This document shows positions 36,713 through 46,562 of a stretch of 64,000 nt of DNA, piece by piece. The notes beneath the pieces are model-generated. The model was not told where the DNA came from, did not search any database, and saw nothing but the letters and a program-made list of their open reading frames with translations. The stretch is from NCBI RefSeq assembly GCF_017254865.1, contig NZ_JAFKCV010000016.1, forward strand, positions 18,029 to 82,028, written 5' to 3'. Within the stretch, counting starts at the first letter, position 1. Every line of letters begins with the position of its first letter. Origin of the DNA: Bowmanella dokdonensis. GTDB lineage: Bacteria > Pseudomonadota > Gammaproteobacteria > Enterobacterales > Alteromonadaceae. The position numbers were made by a program, and so were the translations under genes.

Positions 36713-38164
36713 TTACCTGGCTGGCATCAGTTTCCTTATCAGGAAGGCTTCCAGACTGTCAGAGGGCATGCCACGTAACAGGTAAAACACCGCCACACAG
36801 ACACCATAACAAAGTGCGCCAGCCAGTACCTTGACTATCAACATGATGGCCATCGGCCATTCCGGCCAGGGCAGCCACCTAATCAACATCCACATGGCAA
36901 GTGCCGAGAGTACAGGAGGAATCCATTGCAGCAACAGTTGCGCCAGATTAAATGCCAGCACCCGGGTAACCACTAACAGGACGATGGGCAGCGCCACACA
37001 GGCAGACAGAAACAGACTGCGAGGCAGCGCATGATAGTCGCTGAGGTACAAGGTAAGGAAAATTGTCGAAAATAAAATGACGGAGCGCATCCACACCAGT
37101 CGGTTGGACAACTTTTCCCTCCCCATTACGATCAAAAACTGACCGCCCAGAAACATCATGATTCCCGTCATCATGGTATACAGACTGAACCAGGCCAGAA
37201 TAGGGGTAACGGACAACCATTTATCTCCCAGCAGGGTCGCCACAAACTCAGGCGCTACGGCGTTCAATCCGACCCCAAGCGGCACAAACACATACACGGC
37301 ACCGGTAATGGCGAATGCCAGAAACTTCTTACCCTCGGCTGTCTCTTTGACGATGGCGAAGTTGGGCAACAAGCCTCTGACGACAGGCATCATCAGTTCA
37401 CGGGTAAACATGCCGGCCAGGTTCAGGCCCATCTGGTATTTACCTAGGAAATCTGCTGTGGCCATCCGGCCAACGATGATCACATCCGCCTGCCCGTTAA
37501 TGAAACCGCCGATACTGAAAGGCAGGGTGGAGGCAGAATAACGCAGGATATCCCGCCATTTATAAAGGGAAAGGGCAGGCCGGTAGGAGAACATGGTATA
37601 ACTGAGCACCAGTCCGACTATGGCTGACAAGACCTGTCCCCACACCAGTGCCCAATAGCTTCTCAACCAGAATCCCAGGGCAACGGTCACGATCACCGAA
37701 CTGATTTTGGTGTAGAAGCTGAGCTTGAAATCCAACCGAAAGTTAAGTTGTTTCTGGGCGATAAAAATACCGATATTTTTAGCGCCTTCCAGCAGCCTCA
37801 CCAGCGCCAGGCAGTAGATAATCTCAACCAGGGCCTGTTGATTAAAAAAGTCAGCCACATAGGGAGCCAGCAGAAGCATTAACAACGCAACCACCAGCGC
37901 CTGGATCAGATTGGCGGTCCAGGCTGAGTTATATATACGGTTGTCATCTTCCTTGTGGCGGATAACATACAGGTGGATGCCGGCTTCCGTCATCGCCATC
38001 AGCATATTGATAAAAATGCTTGCCATGGCGACGATACCGAAGTCTTCGGGCGACAACAGCCTGGCCAATATCAGCGTATTGACCATTCCTATAAGTTTTG
38101 AGCTGTATCTGGTCAGGAATGACCAGCCAACACTGGAAGCAACGCGTGTCTTGGGTGAATTCAT
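36713..38164 (-). CDS. Wzx-like oligosaccharide flippase
   Basis: 483 residues with about 12-14 membrane segments. The N-terminal signature SVGWSFLTRYSSKLIGMVNTLILARLLSPEDFGIVAMA is typical of the polysaccharide-synt MATE/Wzx family. A central stretch (GKYQMGLNLAGMFTREL) fits the inner cavity region. It should move lipid-linked repeat units to the periplasm, where a polymerase or O-ligase acts. It starts 12 bases downstream of the TPR gene on the minus strand. Confidence 0.9.
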   Translation of the reverse strand: MNSPKTRVASSVGWSFLTRYSSKLIGMVNTLILARLLSPEDFGIVAMASIFINMLMAMTEAGIHLYVIRHKEDDNRIYNSAWTANLIQALVVALLMLLLAPYVADFFNQQALVEIIYCLALVRLLEGAKNIGIFIAQKQLNFRLDFKLSFYTKISSVIVTVALGFWLRSYWALVWGQVLSAIVGLVLSYTMFSYRPALSLYKWRDILRYSASTLPFSIGGFINGQADVIIVGRMATADFLGKYQMGLNLAGMFTRELMMPVVRGLLPNFAIVKETAEGKKFLAFAITGAVYVFVPLGVGLNAVAPEFVATLLGDKWLSVTPILAWFSLYTMMTGIMMFLGGQFLIVMGREKLSNRLVWMRSVILFSTIFLTLYLSDYHALPRSLFLSACVALPIVLLVVTRVLAFNLAQLLLQWIPPVLSALAMWMLIRWLPWPEWPMAIMLIVKVLAGALCYGVCVAVFYLLRGMPSDSLEAFLIRKLMPAR

Positions 38165-38176
38165 TGGGTCCCGGCT

Positions 38177-38884
38177 TTACTGTGCTGCTTGCTCAGCAAT
38201 AAGCTGATCTATCTTGTTCTTCAATCCCGGCAGGGGATAGCCTGCATCGTAAGCTAGCTTTGCAAACTCCTGCGCTTTTTCCAGGTTGCCCAACTGGGCA
38301 TAGGTCAGACCAAGGTTGTACTGTACTTCCACATCATCCGGCGCCAGGGCGTTGGCAGCCAGCAGCCTGTCCAGGGCATTCACGTAATCGTCATTACGGA
38401 AGAAGTGCAGTCCCCATACGAGCAGGGTTTGTGCGTTGCCGGGAAAAACCTGGTGGGCTCGTTTAAAGAAGCAATCGGCACTGAATTCCGGCTTACGTAC
38501 ATAGTTGTCGTTGCGAAAAGACTCCGATTCCCTGTAGCGTTTTTCGAATCGCGAATAGGTATCCAGCGCCAGAGGATGGTTGGGAATGATCTTCAGAATA
38601 AACATCATATCGCCGGGCAGCGGGCTGGTCTGCCCCCGTTGCAAGGTCCTTACGGACTGGGCAAAGTGGTGTTTCTCCACCAGATTAATCAGGCCCTGAG
38701 GCGTGTTTCCATCTGGCATCCTGGCTTCATTGGAATAGTAGTCCCAGGGCTTATCATGGCGTGACCAGGGTAGCTGAAAACAATCGGCTACTGCCAGGGG
38801 CACCGGCAAGGCCAATATCAGCAGCAACAAAACTTGCAGCCTGTGCTTTGTCATCATGGCGTTGTAACAGATTTGCTTACTCAT
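38177..38884 (-). CDS. Periplasmic TPR protein
   Basis: 235 residues with a signal peptide (MMTKHRLQVLLLLILALPVPLAVA, from the internal ATG). TPR-like helices fill the C-terminal third (FRNDDYVNALDRLLAANALAPDDVEVQYNLGLTYAQLGNLEKAQEFAKLAY split over about 165-225). Such proteins often bridge polymerase or export partners. The first ATG at 38884 gives an odd cysteine-bearing N-terminus, so a start at MMTKH near 38857 is plausible. Neither has a strong Shine-Dalgarno. Confidence 0.7.
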   Translation of the reverse strand: MSKQICYNAMMTKHRLQVLLLLILALPVPLAVADCFQLPWSRHDKPWDYYSNEARMPDGNTPQGLINLVEKHHFAQSVRTLQRGQTSPLPGDMMFILKIIPNHPLALDTYSRFEKRYRESESFRNDNYVRKPEFSADCFFKRAHQVFPGNAQTLLVWGLHFFRNDDYVNALDRLLAANALAPDDVEVQYNLGLTYAQLGNLEKAQEFAKLAYDAGYPLPGLKNKIDQLIAEQAAQ

Positions 38885-39263
38885 TGACGGGTATTCTTAC
38901 CTTTCTTATTCTGGCATGCTGCACGGATGGAAACCTAATAAAGGAGACTGCCGCAGGCAGCAGTGCCCCTCCAGGAAGTAGACTATACTCCGAAAGAAAA
39001 AAACCTCAAAGGCAAGCGCCCAACTCGGGGTTATTTCCTGAAAAATCAATCTGTCAGTTTGACTTGAGTCATTTAGGGTATGGTCCACTTCTTATACCTA
39101 TATGCTGGCATACGTATTTTTGTCACTCAAATTAGACCAATTGTGTTACATTTCGCCTGCTTTCCCAGAAACTAATAATACTACTTGTTGGTGTAGAGCA
39201 CTTAATTGGTTGGTCCCGGTTGGGGGGCGACCTCAAGGCTTTCTGCTTGAAGAGGATTATTTA
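38885..39263. other. Divergent intergenic region TPR protein / giant secreted protein
   Basis: 379 bases. It carries the Shine-Dalgarno AGAGGA 7 bases before the GTG at 39264. An open frame runs upstream of that GTG from 39102 but has no ribosome site and encodes no signal-peptide-like sequence, so I treat it as leader. No -24/-12 site with correct spacing and no PEP-CTERM box were found. Confidence 0.5.
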
Positions 39264-42200
39264 GTGATACGAAAAATTTGGCCGGCCACCGCCTCCATCC
39301 TGATTTCTGTTGTTGCAGCAGGGTTTGTTTCGGCTGCCTCCGCTGCAGGTTGGAGTGAGTTACCTGGTACCAGGCTCAAAGATGTCTGCCCGGAGAATAA
39401 CTTCGGCGATTACGGGTACGACTTTTCGAACCATTGCGGATCCATACTGGGTGCCTGGAGTGGAGGCACCTTAGATGCTGACAACCAGATCATGTACATC
39501 TGGGGTGGCGGTCATAACGATTATTATGGCAATGAAATCTATGCCCTGGATGCCACCACGGGCAAACTGAAGCGCCTGACCGATCCCGCGCCTCCGTCCA
39601 ACAAAGACATTTCTCCTCCGCAGTCAGAGCTGGCACCTTTTGATGGGACTCAGCCTAATGGCCGCCATACCTATGACGGCTTGGCCTATATGGGCCACGT
39701 GGACAAGCTATGGGCCTTTACCGGTTCCCTTTCCAGTGGTTCCGGTGGCGCCGACCGCCTGACCTGGATCTTCGACCCACAATCCCGTCAGTGGCACAAG
39801 GATGAATCTAAAGGAGATATTCCCCGGGCCACCTTTGGCTTGGTATCCGCCTATGATCCCGTGACCGACAAAGTCTTTTTGCACGACAGATACAATCTGT
39901 ACAGCTACGAGTACCATGCTGACGGAGGCGTCTATAAAAAACTTTCCGCAGGCAATGTCGGACTGGATGTGAACGGCGCGTTGGATCCCCAAAGAAGAAG
40001 ACTGCTGATCATCGGCAAGGGCAAACAGATAATTTATGACCTCAGAGAGGGGAGTCTGTACCAGGGAGACGCTGTCCCCCTGACCGGCGATGCTGACTTC
40101 ATCCGCAAACACAAGGCACCTGGCCTGGCTTATAACAGCAAGGATGGGAAATTTTATGCCTGGGTCGGCGACGGTAAACTCTATTTCCAGGACCCCGATA
40201 CTTTGGCCTGGGATTCCATCGCCTTTGATGGAGGCCCTTCCAAGCAGGTATTCCATGGGACTTTTGGTCGGTTTGATTACCTTCCCGATATGGACAAATT
40301 TTTACTGGTCAACGGCTCGGAGGACAATGCGTATTTGTTCGAACTGCCTACAGCAGCAGACAGTGAGTCCCCCTGTCAACCGACCAAGGTGCAGGCGTCG
40401 TTTCCCCACCCCGGTGCCCTCTCAGTCACCTGGCAGCCAAGTGAGGATAACTTTGGGATCGCCGGCTACAAAGTCTTTGTCAATGGCGAGCTGCACAGCA
40501 CCCTGAACCAGATCCGCTTCAAGAGCATGGAGTTTGAACAGGGGCAGCAGTTGAATATTCAGATTCAGGCATTCGACTCCGCCGGCAATCACAGTGAGAT
40601 GAGTGCCCCTTATCCGTTGCAAATGCCTGTTATGCAGGCCAGATACAGAATGGGCGATTGCGATGAGGAATCCCAACTGGCCGGACGCGATGACATTGTC
40701 TTTTGCGAGTCCTGGGATCAGGATGACTGGTGGGACAAAGGCGACTATTTGTCTGAGCCCGTCGTCAATGAGCCCCGGTTAATCACCCAGAAACCGCAAA
40801 ACACAGAGATCGTCGAAGAGGGATGCGTCCAGGGAAAGTGTCTGAAGGTCAACATGAAGGAAGGGGCCACCAAGGCGCTGAGTGCCTACTGGCCGCTCAA
40901 AAACGCCAATATGGCACCGCAGAACCTGTACATGAGGTACTACCTGAAGATGGACAAAGACTGGGATGCCAACATGTGTAATGCCAAAGGCAATATTGTC
41001 GGCTCCGGCGGCAAGTTTCCTGGCCTGGCCGATACCCGTACCTGGAAAGATCCGGTTGGTCAGTGTGGCAACGGCGGGAATGCCGGCGACGGTGAAAACT
41101 GCTGGTCCATGCGTATGGTATTCCGTGGCTGTGAGAGTGGCTCAGGTGAGGCCTGTGAAACCAAACCCGCGGCGGCGACAAGGCTGGGATCTTACCTCTA
41201 CCATGCCCTGCAAGGGTCGGGAACCGGTCATATCGGCACCTGGGACGGTTACTTTGGTCAGATCCCCTCCTATCGGGGTACTTGTGCCGAAGATCCTAAG
41301 AGTTTGTATTGTGGTATGGGCGACGGCGGTGTACTGGAGAGAGAGCAATGGAATCGCATAGAGATGCAGGTCACCATGAATACCCCCGGTCAGGAAGACG
41401 GTGTGATCCGTGGCTGGGTGAATGGTCAGCTCAGCTATGAAAAAACCAATATGGTGTTCCGTAACGAAGGTCATGATTTTCTGCACAATCGCCTGGCCTG
41501 GCTGAACATATATAAAGGGGGGGTGGATGGAAACTGCCAGGATTCGGCCGTTTACCTGGATCAGATGGTGTTGGCCACTGAACAGCCGGTTGGCGGCATA
41601 GACAGCCCGACCACTATGCCACCCAGCCTGCAGATTGAACTGAGTAACAACGATATCAGCTCTGAGGAGGCGGTTACTGTCAGTTGGCAAGCAGACAATG
41701 CGCAGAGCTGCGAAGCCAGCGGCCTGTGGGAGGGTAACAAGGGGACCAGTGGTGAGGAAATCATCGGCCCTTTTAGCCAACCTGGTGTTGTGCGTCTGGA
41801 TTGTCGGGGCGCGGGGGGCACCGCGGCCAGACAACAGGTTTTGACCATCGACGGGCAAAACCCAGGGCAGGCAAATGGCGAGATTGATCTCAGCTTAGTT
41901 CCTACCCCTGAAGGACTTGCCCTTGAGCTGCTATCCGACAATTATCTTACCCTGAGATGGGAGGAAGCGGATGCCCAAGATAAAGTGACTGCCTATCGCA
42001 TTTACCAGGGAGACCTGATGCTGGATCAGGTCAGTGACAACAGTTATTCACATCCCAATATCGTACCCGGTGCGAAGCTGGAATATCGGATCCAGGCAGT
42101 AGATGAGAAAGGTAATATGTCGTCTCTGTCCGATCCTTTGCAGGTGGAGGTACCCGGCAGTCTAAGTAATTTGAGCAGTCTGACCCTGTACCCTGATATG

Positions 42201-42716
42201 GATACCTTTTACGCCGAGTCAACCGTCAAGGTGGCGGGCCAAAGCAAGCGTTTTCATGTGGCCACATCCAGAAATGCCCTGCTGCGCTTCCCGCTTGAAA
42301 TGCTGGACTATCAAAGGGTGACAGCGACTCTGAAGCTATACACGGATGAAGAATACGGTGATATGAGAATTGATGTCTATGCCGTGGCACAACCCTGGCA
42401 TGAGGACTTCAGTAACCGTGAATACGCCGATACCACCACCAAGCGAGCCTGGGAGCATAATCTGGGTGACTGGCTTGACAAAAACGGCGTGGAGCAAGGC
42501 ACGGCTCCTATTGCCAGTGTTGAGGCGGGTGACGATAACCGACCCAGCGAGATCAGTATCGATATTACCCGTCAGGTGCGCAAATGGCTGGCCGGCGAAC
42601 CTAACCATGGCCTGATGCTAATCGCCCATAATGACGGAAAATGGGTCGCCAGATACATTCACAGTAAAGAGGCTGAGGATCCCTCGGTCTGGCCCAGGCT
42701 GGAACTGGCTTTCTAA
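39264..42716 (+). CDS. Giant secreted protein: propeller, FN3, PL14-like, FN3 and DNRLRE domains
   Basis: About 1150 residues. A signal peptide (IRKIWPATASILISVV...ASA-A) is followed by a beta-propeller-like region with YIWGGGHNDYYGNEIYAL and TYDGLAYMG. Two fibronectin type III domains flank a PL14-like domain rich in Cys (GGKFPGLAD, NGGNAGDGENCWSMRM, NTPGQEDGVIRGWVNG). A C-terminal DNRLRE-type domain (TLKLYTDEEYGDMRIDVYAVAQPW) ends the protein. There is no PEP-CTERM. It may bind or cut the locus polysaccharide outside the cell. The GTG at 39264 with AGAGGA 7 bases upstream is the start. Confidence 0.78.
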   Translation: MIRKIWPATASILISVVAAGFVSAASAAGWSELPGTRLKDVCPENNFGDYGYDFSNHCGSILGAWSGGTLDADNQIMYIWGGGHNDYYGNEIYALDATTGKLKRLTDPAPPSNKDISPPQSELAPFDGTQPNGRHTYDGLAYMGHVDKLWAFTGSLSSGSGGADRLTWIFDPQSRQWHKDESKGDIPRATFGLVSAYDPVTDKVFLHDRYNLYSYEYHADGGVYKKLSAGNVGLDVNGALDPQRRRLLIIGKGKQIIYDLREGSLYQGDAVPLTGDADFIRKHKAPGLAYNSKDGKFYAWVGDGKLYFQDPDTLAWDSIAFDGGPSKQVFHGTFGRFDYLPDMDKFLLVNGSEDNAYLFELPTAADSESPCQPTKVQASFPHPGALSVTWQPSEDNFGIAGYKVFVNGELHSTLNQIRFKSMEFEQGQQLNIQIQAFDSAGNHSEMSAPYPLQMPVMQARYRMGDCDEESQLAGRDDIVFCESWDQDDWWDKGDYLSEPVVNEPRLITQKPQNTEIVEEGCVQGKCLKVNMKEGATKALSAYWPLKNANMAPQNLYMRYYLKMDKDWDANMCNAKGNIVGSGGKFPGLADTRTWKDPVGQCGNGGNAGDGENCWSMRMVFRGCESGSGEACETKPAAATRLGSYLYHALQGSGTGHIGTWDGYFGQIPSYRGTCAEDPKSLYCGMGDGGVLEREQWNRIEMQVTMNTPGQEDGVIRGWVNGQLSYEKTNMVFRNEGHDFLHNRLAWLNIYKGGVDGNCQDSAVYLDQMVLATEQPVGGIDSPTTMPPSLQIELSNNDISSEEAVTVSWQADNAQSCEASGLWEGNKGTSGEEIIGPFSQPGVVRLDCRGAGGTAARQQVLTIDGQNPGQANGEIDLSLVPTPEGLALELLSDNYLTLRWEEADAQDKVTAYRIYQGDLMLDQVSDNSYSHPNIVPGAKLEYRIQAVDEKGNMSSLSDPLQVEVPGSLSNLSSLTLYPDMDTFYAESTVKVAGQSKRFHVATSRNALLRFPLEMLDYQRVTATLKLYTDEEYGDMRIDVYAVAQPWHEDFSNREYADTTTKRAWEHNLGDWLDKNGVEQGTAPIASVEAGDDNRPSEISIDITRQVRKWLAGEPNHGLMLIAHNDGKWVARYIHSKEAEDPSVWPRLELAF

Positions 42717-42720
42717 TCCA

Positions 42721-42745
42721 AAAGGGGGACTCGCGTCCCCTTTTT
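42721..42745 (+). terminator. Rho-independent terminator after the giant gene
   Basis: Stem GGGGAC / GTCCCC (extended by A-T pairs), loop TCGC, then TTTTT. It starts 5 bases after the stop at 42716. It separates the giant gene from the ACP operon at 42986. Confidence 0.93.
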
Positions 42746-42985
42746 CTTTGCCCGTTACTTTACAGCTCTTTATCACTGCGCCTTGGCTGACAATAATTAC
42801 CCACCTTCGTCCTATTGGTGGACTTGTTCATTTGCTTCAAATGAGACCAAGTTTTAACGGTTTTTTGATAAGACGCCGTACCAATATGCCGGGTCAACCG
42901 ATCCGGACAAAGGTTATTGCTTAACCTTTAATTGAACAACCGATACAATTGCGCCAAACAATAGTTAAAACCCGTTGGAACACCA

Positions 42986-43228
42986 ATGCAAAACAATACT
43001 GATATTCTGGCCAGGCTGGATGAAATATTTGAAGATACCTTCATCGATGGGGATTACGAATTTTCTGTGGAGCTCAGCAGCGATGACGTCGAAGAGTGGG
43101 ACAGCCTGGCCCAGATTCGGTTATTGACTGCGATTGAAAAGGAATTTGGCATCAAGTTCGACATTGCCCAAATCGAAGACTTGAAATCTGTACGTGCCCT
43201 TAGCGAAGCCATAGCGCAAAAACAATAA
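42986..43228 (+). CDS. Acyl carrier protein (first)
   Basis: 80 residues. The phosphopantetheine site is EEWDSLAQIRLL, with Ser40. Acidic helices and a hydrophobic heart are typical. It begins the plus-strand operon (FkbH, MaoC-SDR, GNAT, second ACP, two hydrolases, sulfotransferase). It follows a terminator and a promoterless-looking 240-base gap. The FkbH enzyme immediately downstream is the natural loader. Confidence 0.92.
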   Translation: MQNNTDILARLDEIFEDTFIDGDYEFSVELSSDDVEEWDSLAQIRLLTAIEKEFGIKFDIAQIEDLKSVRALSEAIAQKQ

Positions 43229-43249
43229 GTCCCGGTTAATCAGAGGTAT

Positions 43250-45121
43250 ATGGACATGCAGGATCTAGACTGGCTTCCCCTTCCCCCAGACAATTTCAAG
43301 GAACTGTGCAAGGATCTGGAAAGCAACCAAGAGACGGCGCCAATTGTTAAACGCTTAGCCGACAGTCGCCTGAGCCAGAATCAGTGTAATCGTCTGTACC
43401 GCAGCATTGTGAAGTTAAGTGACGACAAGCTGCAACAACTGCAACAGGGTTTTGATAAGGTAAAGCTGGGGATTGTCAGCAACGGTACCACGGATCTCAT
43501 GGTGCCCGGCCTGTTTATCTCTGCCCTGAGAAGGGGGATTTGGATAGAGCCTGTGATTGCCGATTTCGACCAGGCCCTTCAGGAGTCCCAGTTGCCGGAT
43601 TCCACCATCAATGCCGCCAGGCCAGATCTGGTATTGTTGATGCTCGATTACCGTGCCTTCAGTTTTGCCAGCCAGACCGTAGCCGGTTGTGCCGAAGGCT
43701 TCAATGCTGAAGATGCAATTCAGTATATCGATCAGATCCGTCAGGGCTTTGCCCGTCATGGCCAGGTCAACTGCATTGTCCCCACCCTGGCGGTACCTCC
43801 GGTCAATCTGCTTGGCAGCCTGGACAGAAGACTCACCGGCAGTCTGAAAAAACAGATCCATGATTTTAATCACGCCATTACCCCCCTGATTGCGCAAAGC
43901 GATGACTACCTGCTCGATGTGGAGACTATTGCCGCAGAGTTGGGTACCCATAACTGGTTTGATGAAAGACAATGGCTCAGTTCCCGCCTGGCTCTCTCTG
44001 ATCAGGCGGAGCTGTTCTATTTCGAACGCCTGGCGGCCCTGCTTGCAGGTATCCGCGGTAAAAGCAAAAAGTGCCTGGTACTGGATTTGGATAACACCCT
44101 CTGGGGCGGGGTTATTGGTGATGACGGTATGGAGGGGATTATCCTGGGGCAGGGACATCCTCAGGGTGAGGCCCATGCGCAATTGCAACGCTATGCCAAG
44201 GAACTGAAGGCATGCGGGATCATACTGGCGGTCTGCTCTAAGAACGACGAGATTAATGCCTTGCAGCCGTTCAAGGATCATCTGGATATGGTCCTCCGGG
44301 AAGAAGACATTGCGGTGTTTGTGGCTAACTGGAACGATAAGGTGAGCAACCTCCAGCATATTGCCCGTACCTTGAATATAGGTATCGATTCACTGGTATT
44401 CGTGGACGACAATCCCGCAGAGCGTGAAATCGTCAGAATGAATCTGCCGCAGGTCGCCGTTCCGGAACTGCCTTCGGATCCCGCGCTCTACGTACGTACC
44501 CTGATGGCCGCCAATTACTTTGAGACGGTCAATTTCACCGAAGAAGACAAGCTGCGGGCCGAACAGTACAGGCAGAACAGTCAGCGACAGAAACTGATGG
44601 AATCGGCCACCGATCTGGACAGCTACCTGGAGTCGCTGGAGATGGTCGCCGTGATGGGATCATTCGATGAGATGAGTTACAAACGGGTCACACAACTGAT
44701 CAACAAGACCAACCAGTTTAACCTGACCACGCAACGCTATACCGAAGCCCAGGTGCTGGAGTTTGAGCGATCAAGCCAGTATTTCTGTCTTCAGGCCCGG
44801 CTGATGGACAAATTTGGCGATAACGGCATAGTGTCTGTCGTTATCTGTAAGAAGACTCCGGGTCAGTGGGAAATTGACACCTGGCTGATGAGTTGCCGGG
44901 TTATCAAGCGTCGTCTGGAAGACCTGATGTGTGACGAGATAGTCCGCCAGGCCCTGGCAGACAACGCCACAAAACTGACAGGCCAATATATCCCCAGTGC
45001 GAAAAACGCCCTGGTGGCGGATCTCTATCCTTCACTGGGCTTTGCCCAACAGGATTCGGGAAGCTGGGAGCTCGACCTGACCCGTTACAACTTCAAGTCT
45101 CCACCTATCAGTATCGAATGA
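43250..45121 (+). CDS. FkbH-like HAD-IIIC family protein
   Basis: 623 residues. The N-terminal part (about 1-270) has KLGIVSNGTTDLMVPG and a SGNH-like fold seen in FkbH relatives. The HAD domain has CLVLDLDNTLWGGVIGDDG with Asp279 and Asp281. A VFVDDNPAEREIVRMNLP motif follows and a GNAT-like C-terminal region ends it. FkbH proteins transfer a glyceryl group from 1,3-bisphosphoglycerate to an ACP. The overlap with the next gene (ATGA) and the ACP upstream support an ACP-tethered unit. The ATG at 43250 is taken; 43256 has better Shine-Dalgarno spacing. Confidence 0.88.
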   Translation: MDMQDLDWLPLPPDNFKELCKDLESNQETAPIVKRLADSRLSQNQCNRLYRSIVKLSDDKLQQLQQGFDKVKLGIVSNGTTDLMVPGLFISALRRGIWIEPVIADFDQALQESQLPDSTINAARPDLVLLMLDYRAFSFASQTVAGCAEGFNAEDAIQYIDQIRQGFARHGQVNCIVPTLAVPPVNLLGSLDRRLTGSLKKQIHDFNHAITPLIAQSDDYLLDVETIAAELGTHNWFDERQWLSSRLALSDQAELFYFERLAALLAGIRGKSKKCLVLDLDNTLWGGVIGDDGMEGIILGQGHPQGEAHAQLQRYAKELKACGIILAVCSKNDEINALQPFKDHLDMVLREEDIAVFVANWNDKVSNLQHIARTLNIGIDSLVFVDDNPAEREIVRMNLPQVAVPELPSDPALYVRTLMAANYFETVNFTEEDKLRAEQYRQNSQRQKLMESATDLDSYLESLEMVAVMGSFDEMSYKRVTQLINKTNQFNLTTQRYTEAQVLEFERSSQYFCLQARLMDKFGDNGIVSVVICKKTPGQWEIDTWLMSCRVIKRRLEDLMCDEIVRQALADNATKLTGQYIPSAKNALVADLYPSLGFAQQDSGSWELDLTRYNFKSPPISIE

Positions 45122-46554
45122 CCATGGCACCTACCCTCACAATCGACAAGCAGCAGAGTGGCCAGTTTGCCAACCTTTCCGGTGACTGGAACCCCATGCA
45201 TCTGGATCCTGTTGCCGCCCGCCGCGTGCAATTTGGCGATACCGTTATCCACGGCGTGAACGGCACCCTTGTGGCTCTGGACCGTTTCTTTGCGCAAAGG
45301 CAAGGACAGTCAGAGCAAATACAGAGCCTGTCCGCCACTTATGCCAGCCCCATCGTCCAGGGCACGCCTTTGGAGGTGGTTTGGCAGGCCAAAGGAGAGA
45401 ATCAGTTCAGGCTCAGCCTGCTGGCTAACGGCAAGCGGGCACAGTTGCTTAAGCTGACTCTGACAGCCCGGGATGGCAGTTGCAAAGATCATGTCAGCGA
45501 CCACCGGCTTGATGCTCAGTTACCCGCGCAACTGACCTTGCACAATGCAATAGGACGAGATGAAGAAGTGGACATCTGCTGGGACAGGGAGCTGGCTGAA
45601 ACGCTGTTTCCGTCACTTTGCGCGTCCGTTCCCCATGAGCAGATTGCCAATTTACTGGTACTGACCCGAATCGTCGGCATGCGATGCCCCGGCCAGCACT
45701 CAGTCTTTGCGGGTTTCGATGTGCAGTTTGGCCCTGCAGAGGTGGCTGTTTCCCGCGGGCAGGCCAGGTACCAGGCAGATTCAGTGGACGAGCGATTCAA
45801 CCGCGCTCTGTTAAATGTCACCTCTGGCTGTATGCAGGGCGAAATAGAAACCCTCTTCCGGCCCAGGCCGGTGCAGCAGGCTTCCATGGAGGAAATTTCG
45901 ACCGTCATTCCAGTTGGCCGATTCAGCGCTCAGCGGGCCCTGGTGATTGGCGGTTCCAGGGGGCTGGGAGAGGTCACGGCAAAAATGATCGCCGCCGGCG
46001 GCGGCAAAGTGATCATTACTTACGCTTCAGGTCAGGAGGATGCGCAACGGGTCTGTACCGAGATAGTGGCTTGGGGTGGACAGTGTGAGGCGATAAGGCT
46101 GGATATAGGTAATCTCGACGAGCCGACACTGGATGCTGTATTTAGGCAGAATATTACCCATTTGTATCATTTCAGCTCACCGAAAATCACCAAGAACGAA
46201 CAAAGCTTTGATAACAGACTGCTGCAGCTGTTCCTGCAACATTATGTGTTCGGCCTCAACGAAGTGCTGGCGGTGGCCGCAGACAAGCATGGCTACAAAG
46301 ATAAAGCCCTGCACCTGTTTATTCCCTCCAGCATCTTTATCCAGGAGCAGAAGAAGGGATTTGCCGAATATATTACCGCCAAGGCAGCGGCCGAAACCTG
46401 TCTGGCCCAGATTGCCGGCAGATACCGGCAATGGACAATGAGTGCCCCCCGCCTGCAACCCATGCTGACCGATCAAACGGCCGGTGTGACACACAGCACC
46501 CCCATGGACACGGTTAACAGTATGTTAGCTCACTTACCATCAGACAGAGGTTAA
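45118..46554 (+). CDS. MaoC hydratase / SDR reductase fusion
   Basis: 478 residues. The N-terminal hot-dog hydratase domain has SGDWNPMHLDP, with Asp and His in the R-hydratase pattern (near residue 22), and GVNGTLVALDRF. From about 270 an SDR domain follows with VIGGSRGLGEVTAKMIAAGG (Rossmann GxxxGxG), then YITAKAA with catalytic Tyr and Lys near residue 420. It may hydrate and reduce an ACP-bound unit. The ATG overlaps the FkbH stop as ATGA. The fusion of both activities in one chain is unusual. Confidence 0.78.
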   Translation: MTMAPTLTIDKQQSGQFANLSGDWNPMHLDPVAARRVQFGDTVIHGVNGTLVALDRFFAQRQGQSEQIQSLSATYASPIVQGTPLEVVWQAKGENQFRLSLLANGKRAQLLKLTLTARDGSCKDHVSDHRLDAQLPAQLTLHNAIGRDEEVDICWDRELAETLFPSLCASVPHEQIANLLVLTRIVGMRCPGQHSVFAGFDVQFGPAEVAVSRGQARYQADSVDERFNRALLNVTSGCMQGEIETLFRPRPVQQASMEEISTVIPVGRFSAQRALVIGGSRGLGEVTAKMIAAGGGKVIITYASGQEDAQRVCTEIVAWGGQCEAIRLDIGNLDEPTLDAVFRQNITHLYHFSSPKITKNEQSFDNRLLQLFLQHYVFGLNEVLAVAADKHGYKDKALHLFIPSSIFIQEQKKGFAEYITAKAAAETCLAQIAGRYRQWTMSAPRLQPMLTDQTAGVTHSTPMDTVNSMLAHLPSDRG

Positions 46555-46562
46555 AACCGGTT

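Noticed and set aside
39102..39263. Upstream extension of the giant protein by 54 codons
   Set aside because: No ribosome site at its start, and the extension would hide the signal peptide. The GTG at 39264 has AGAGGA and a clean signal sequence.
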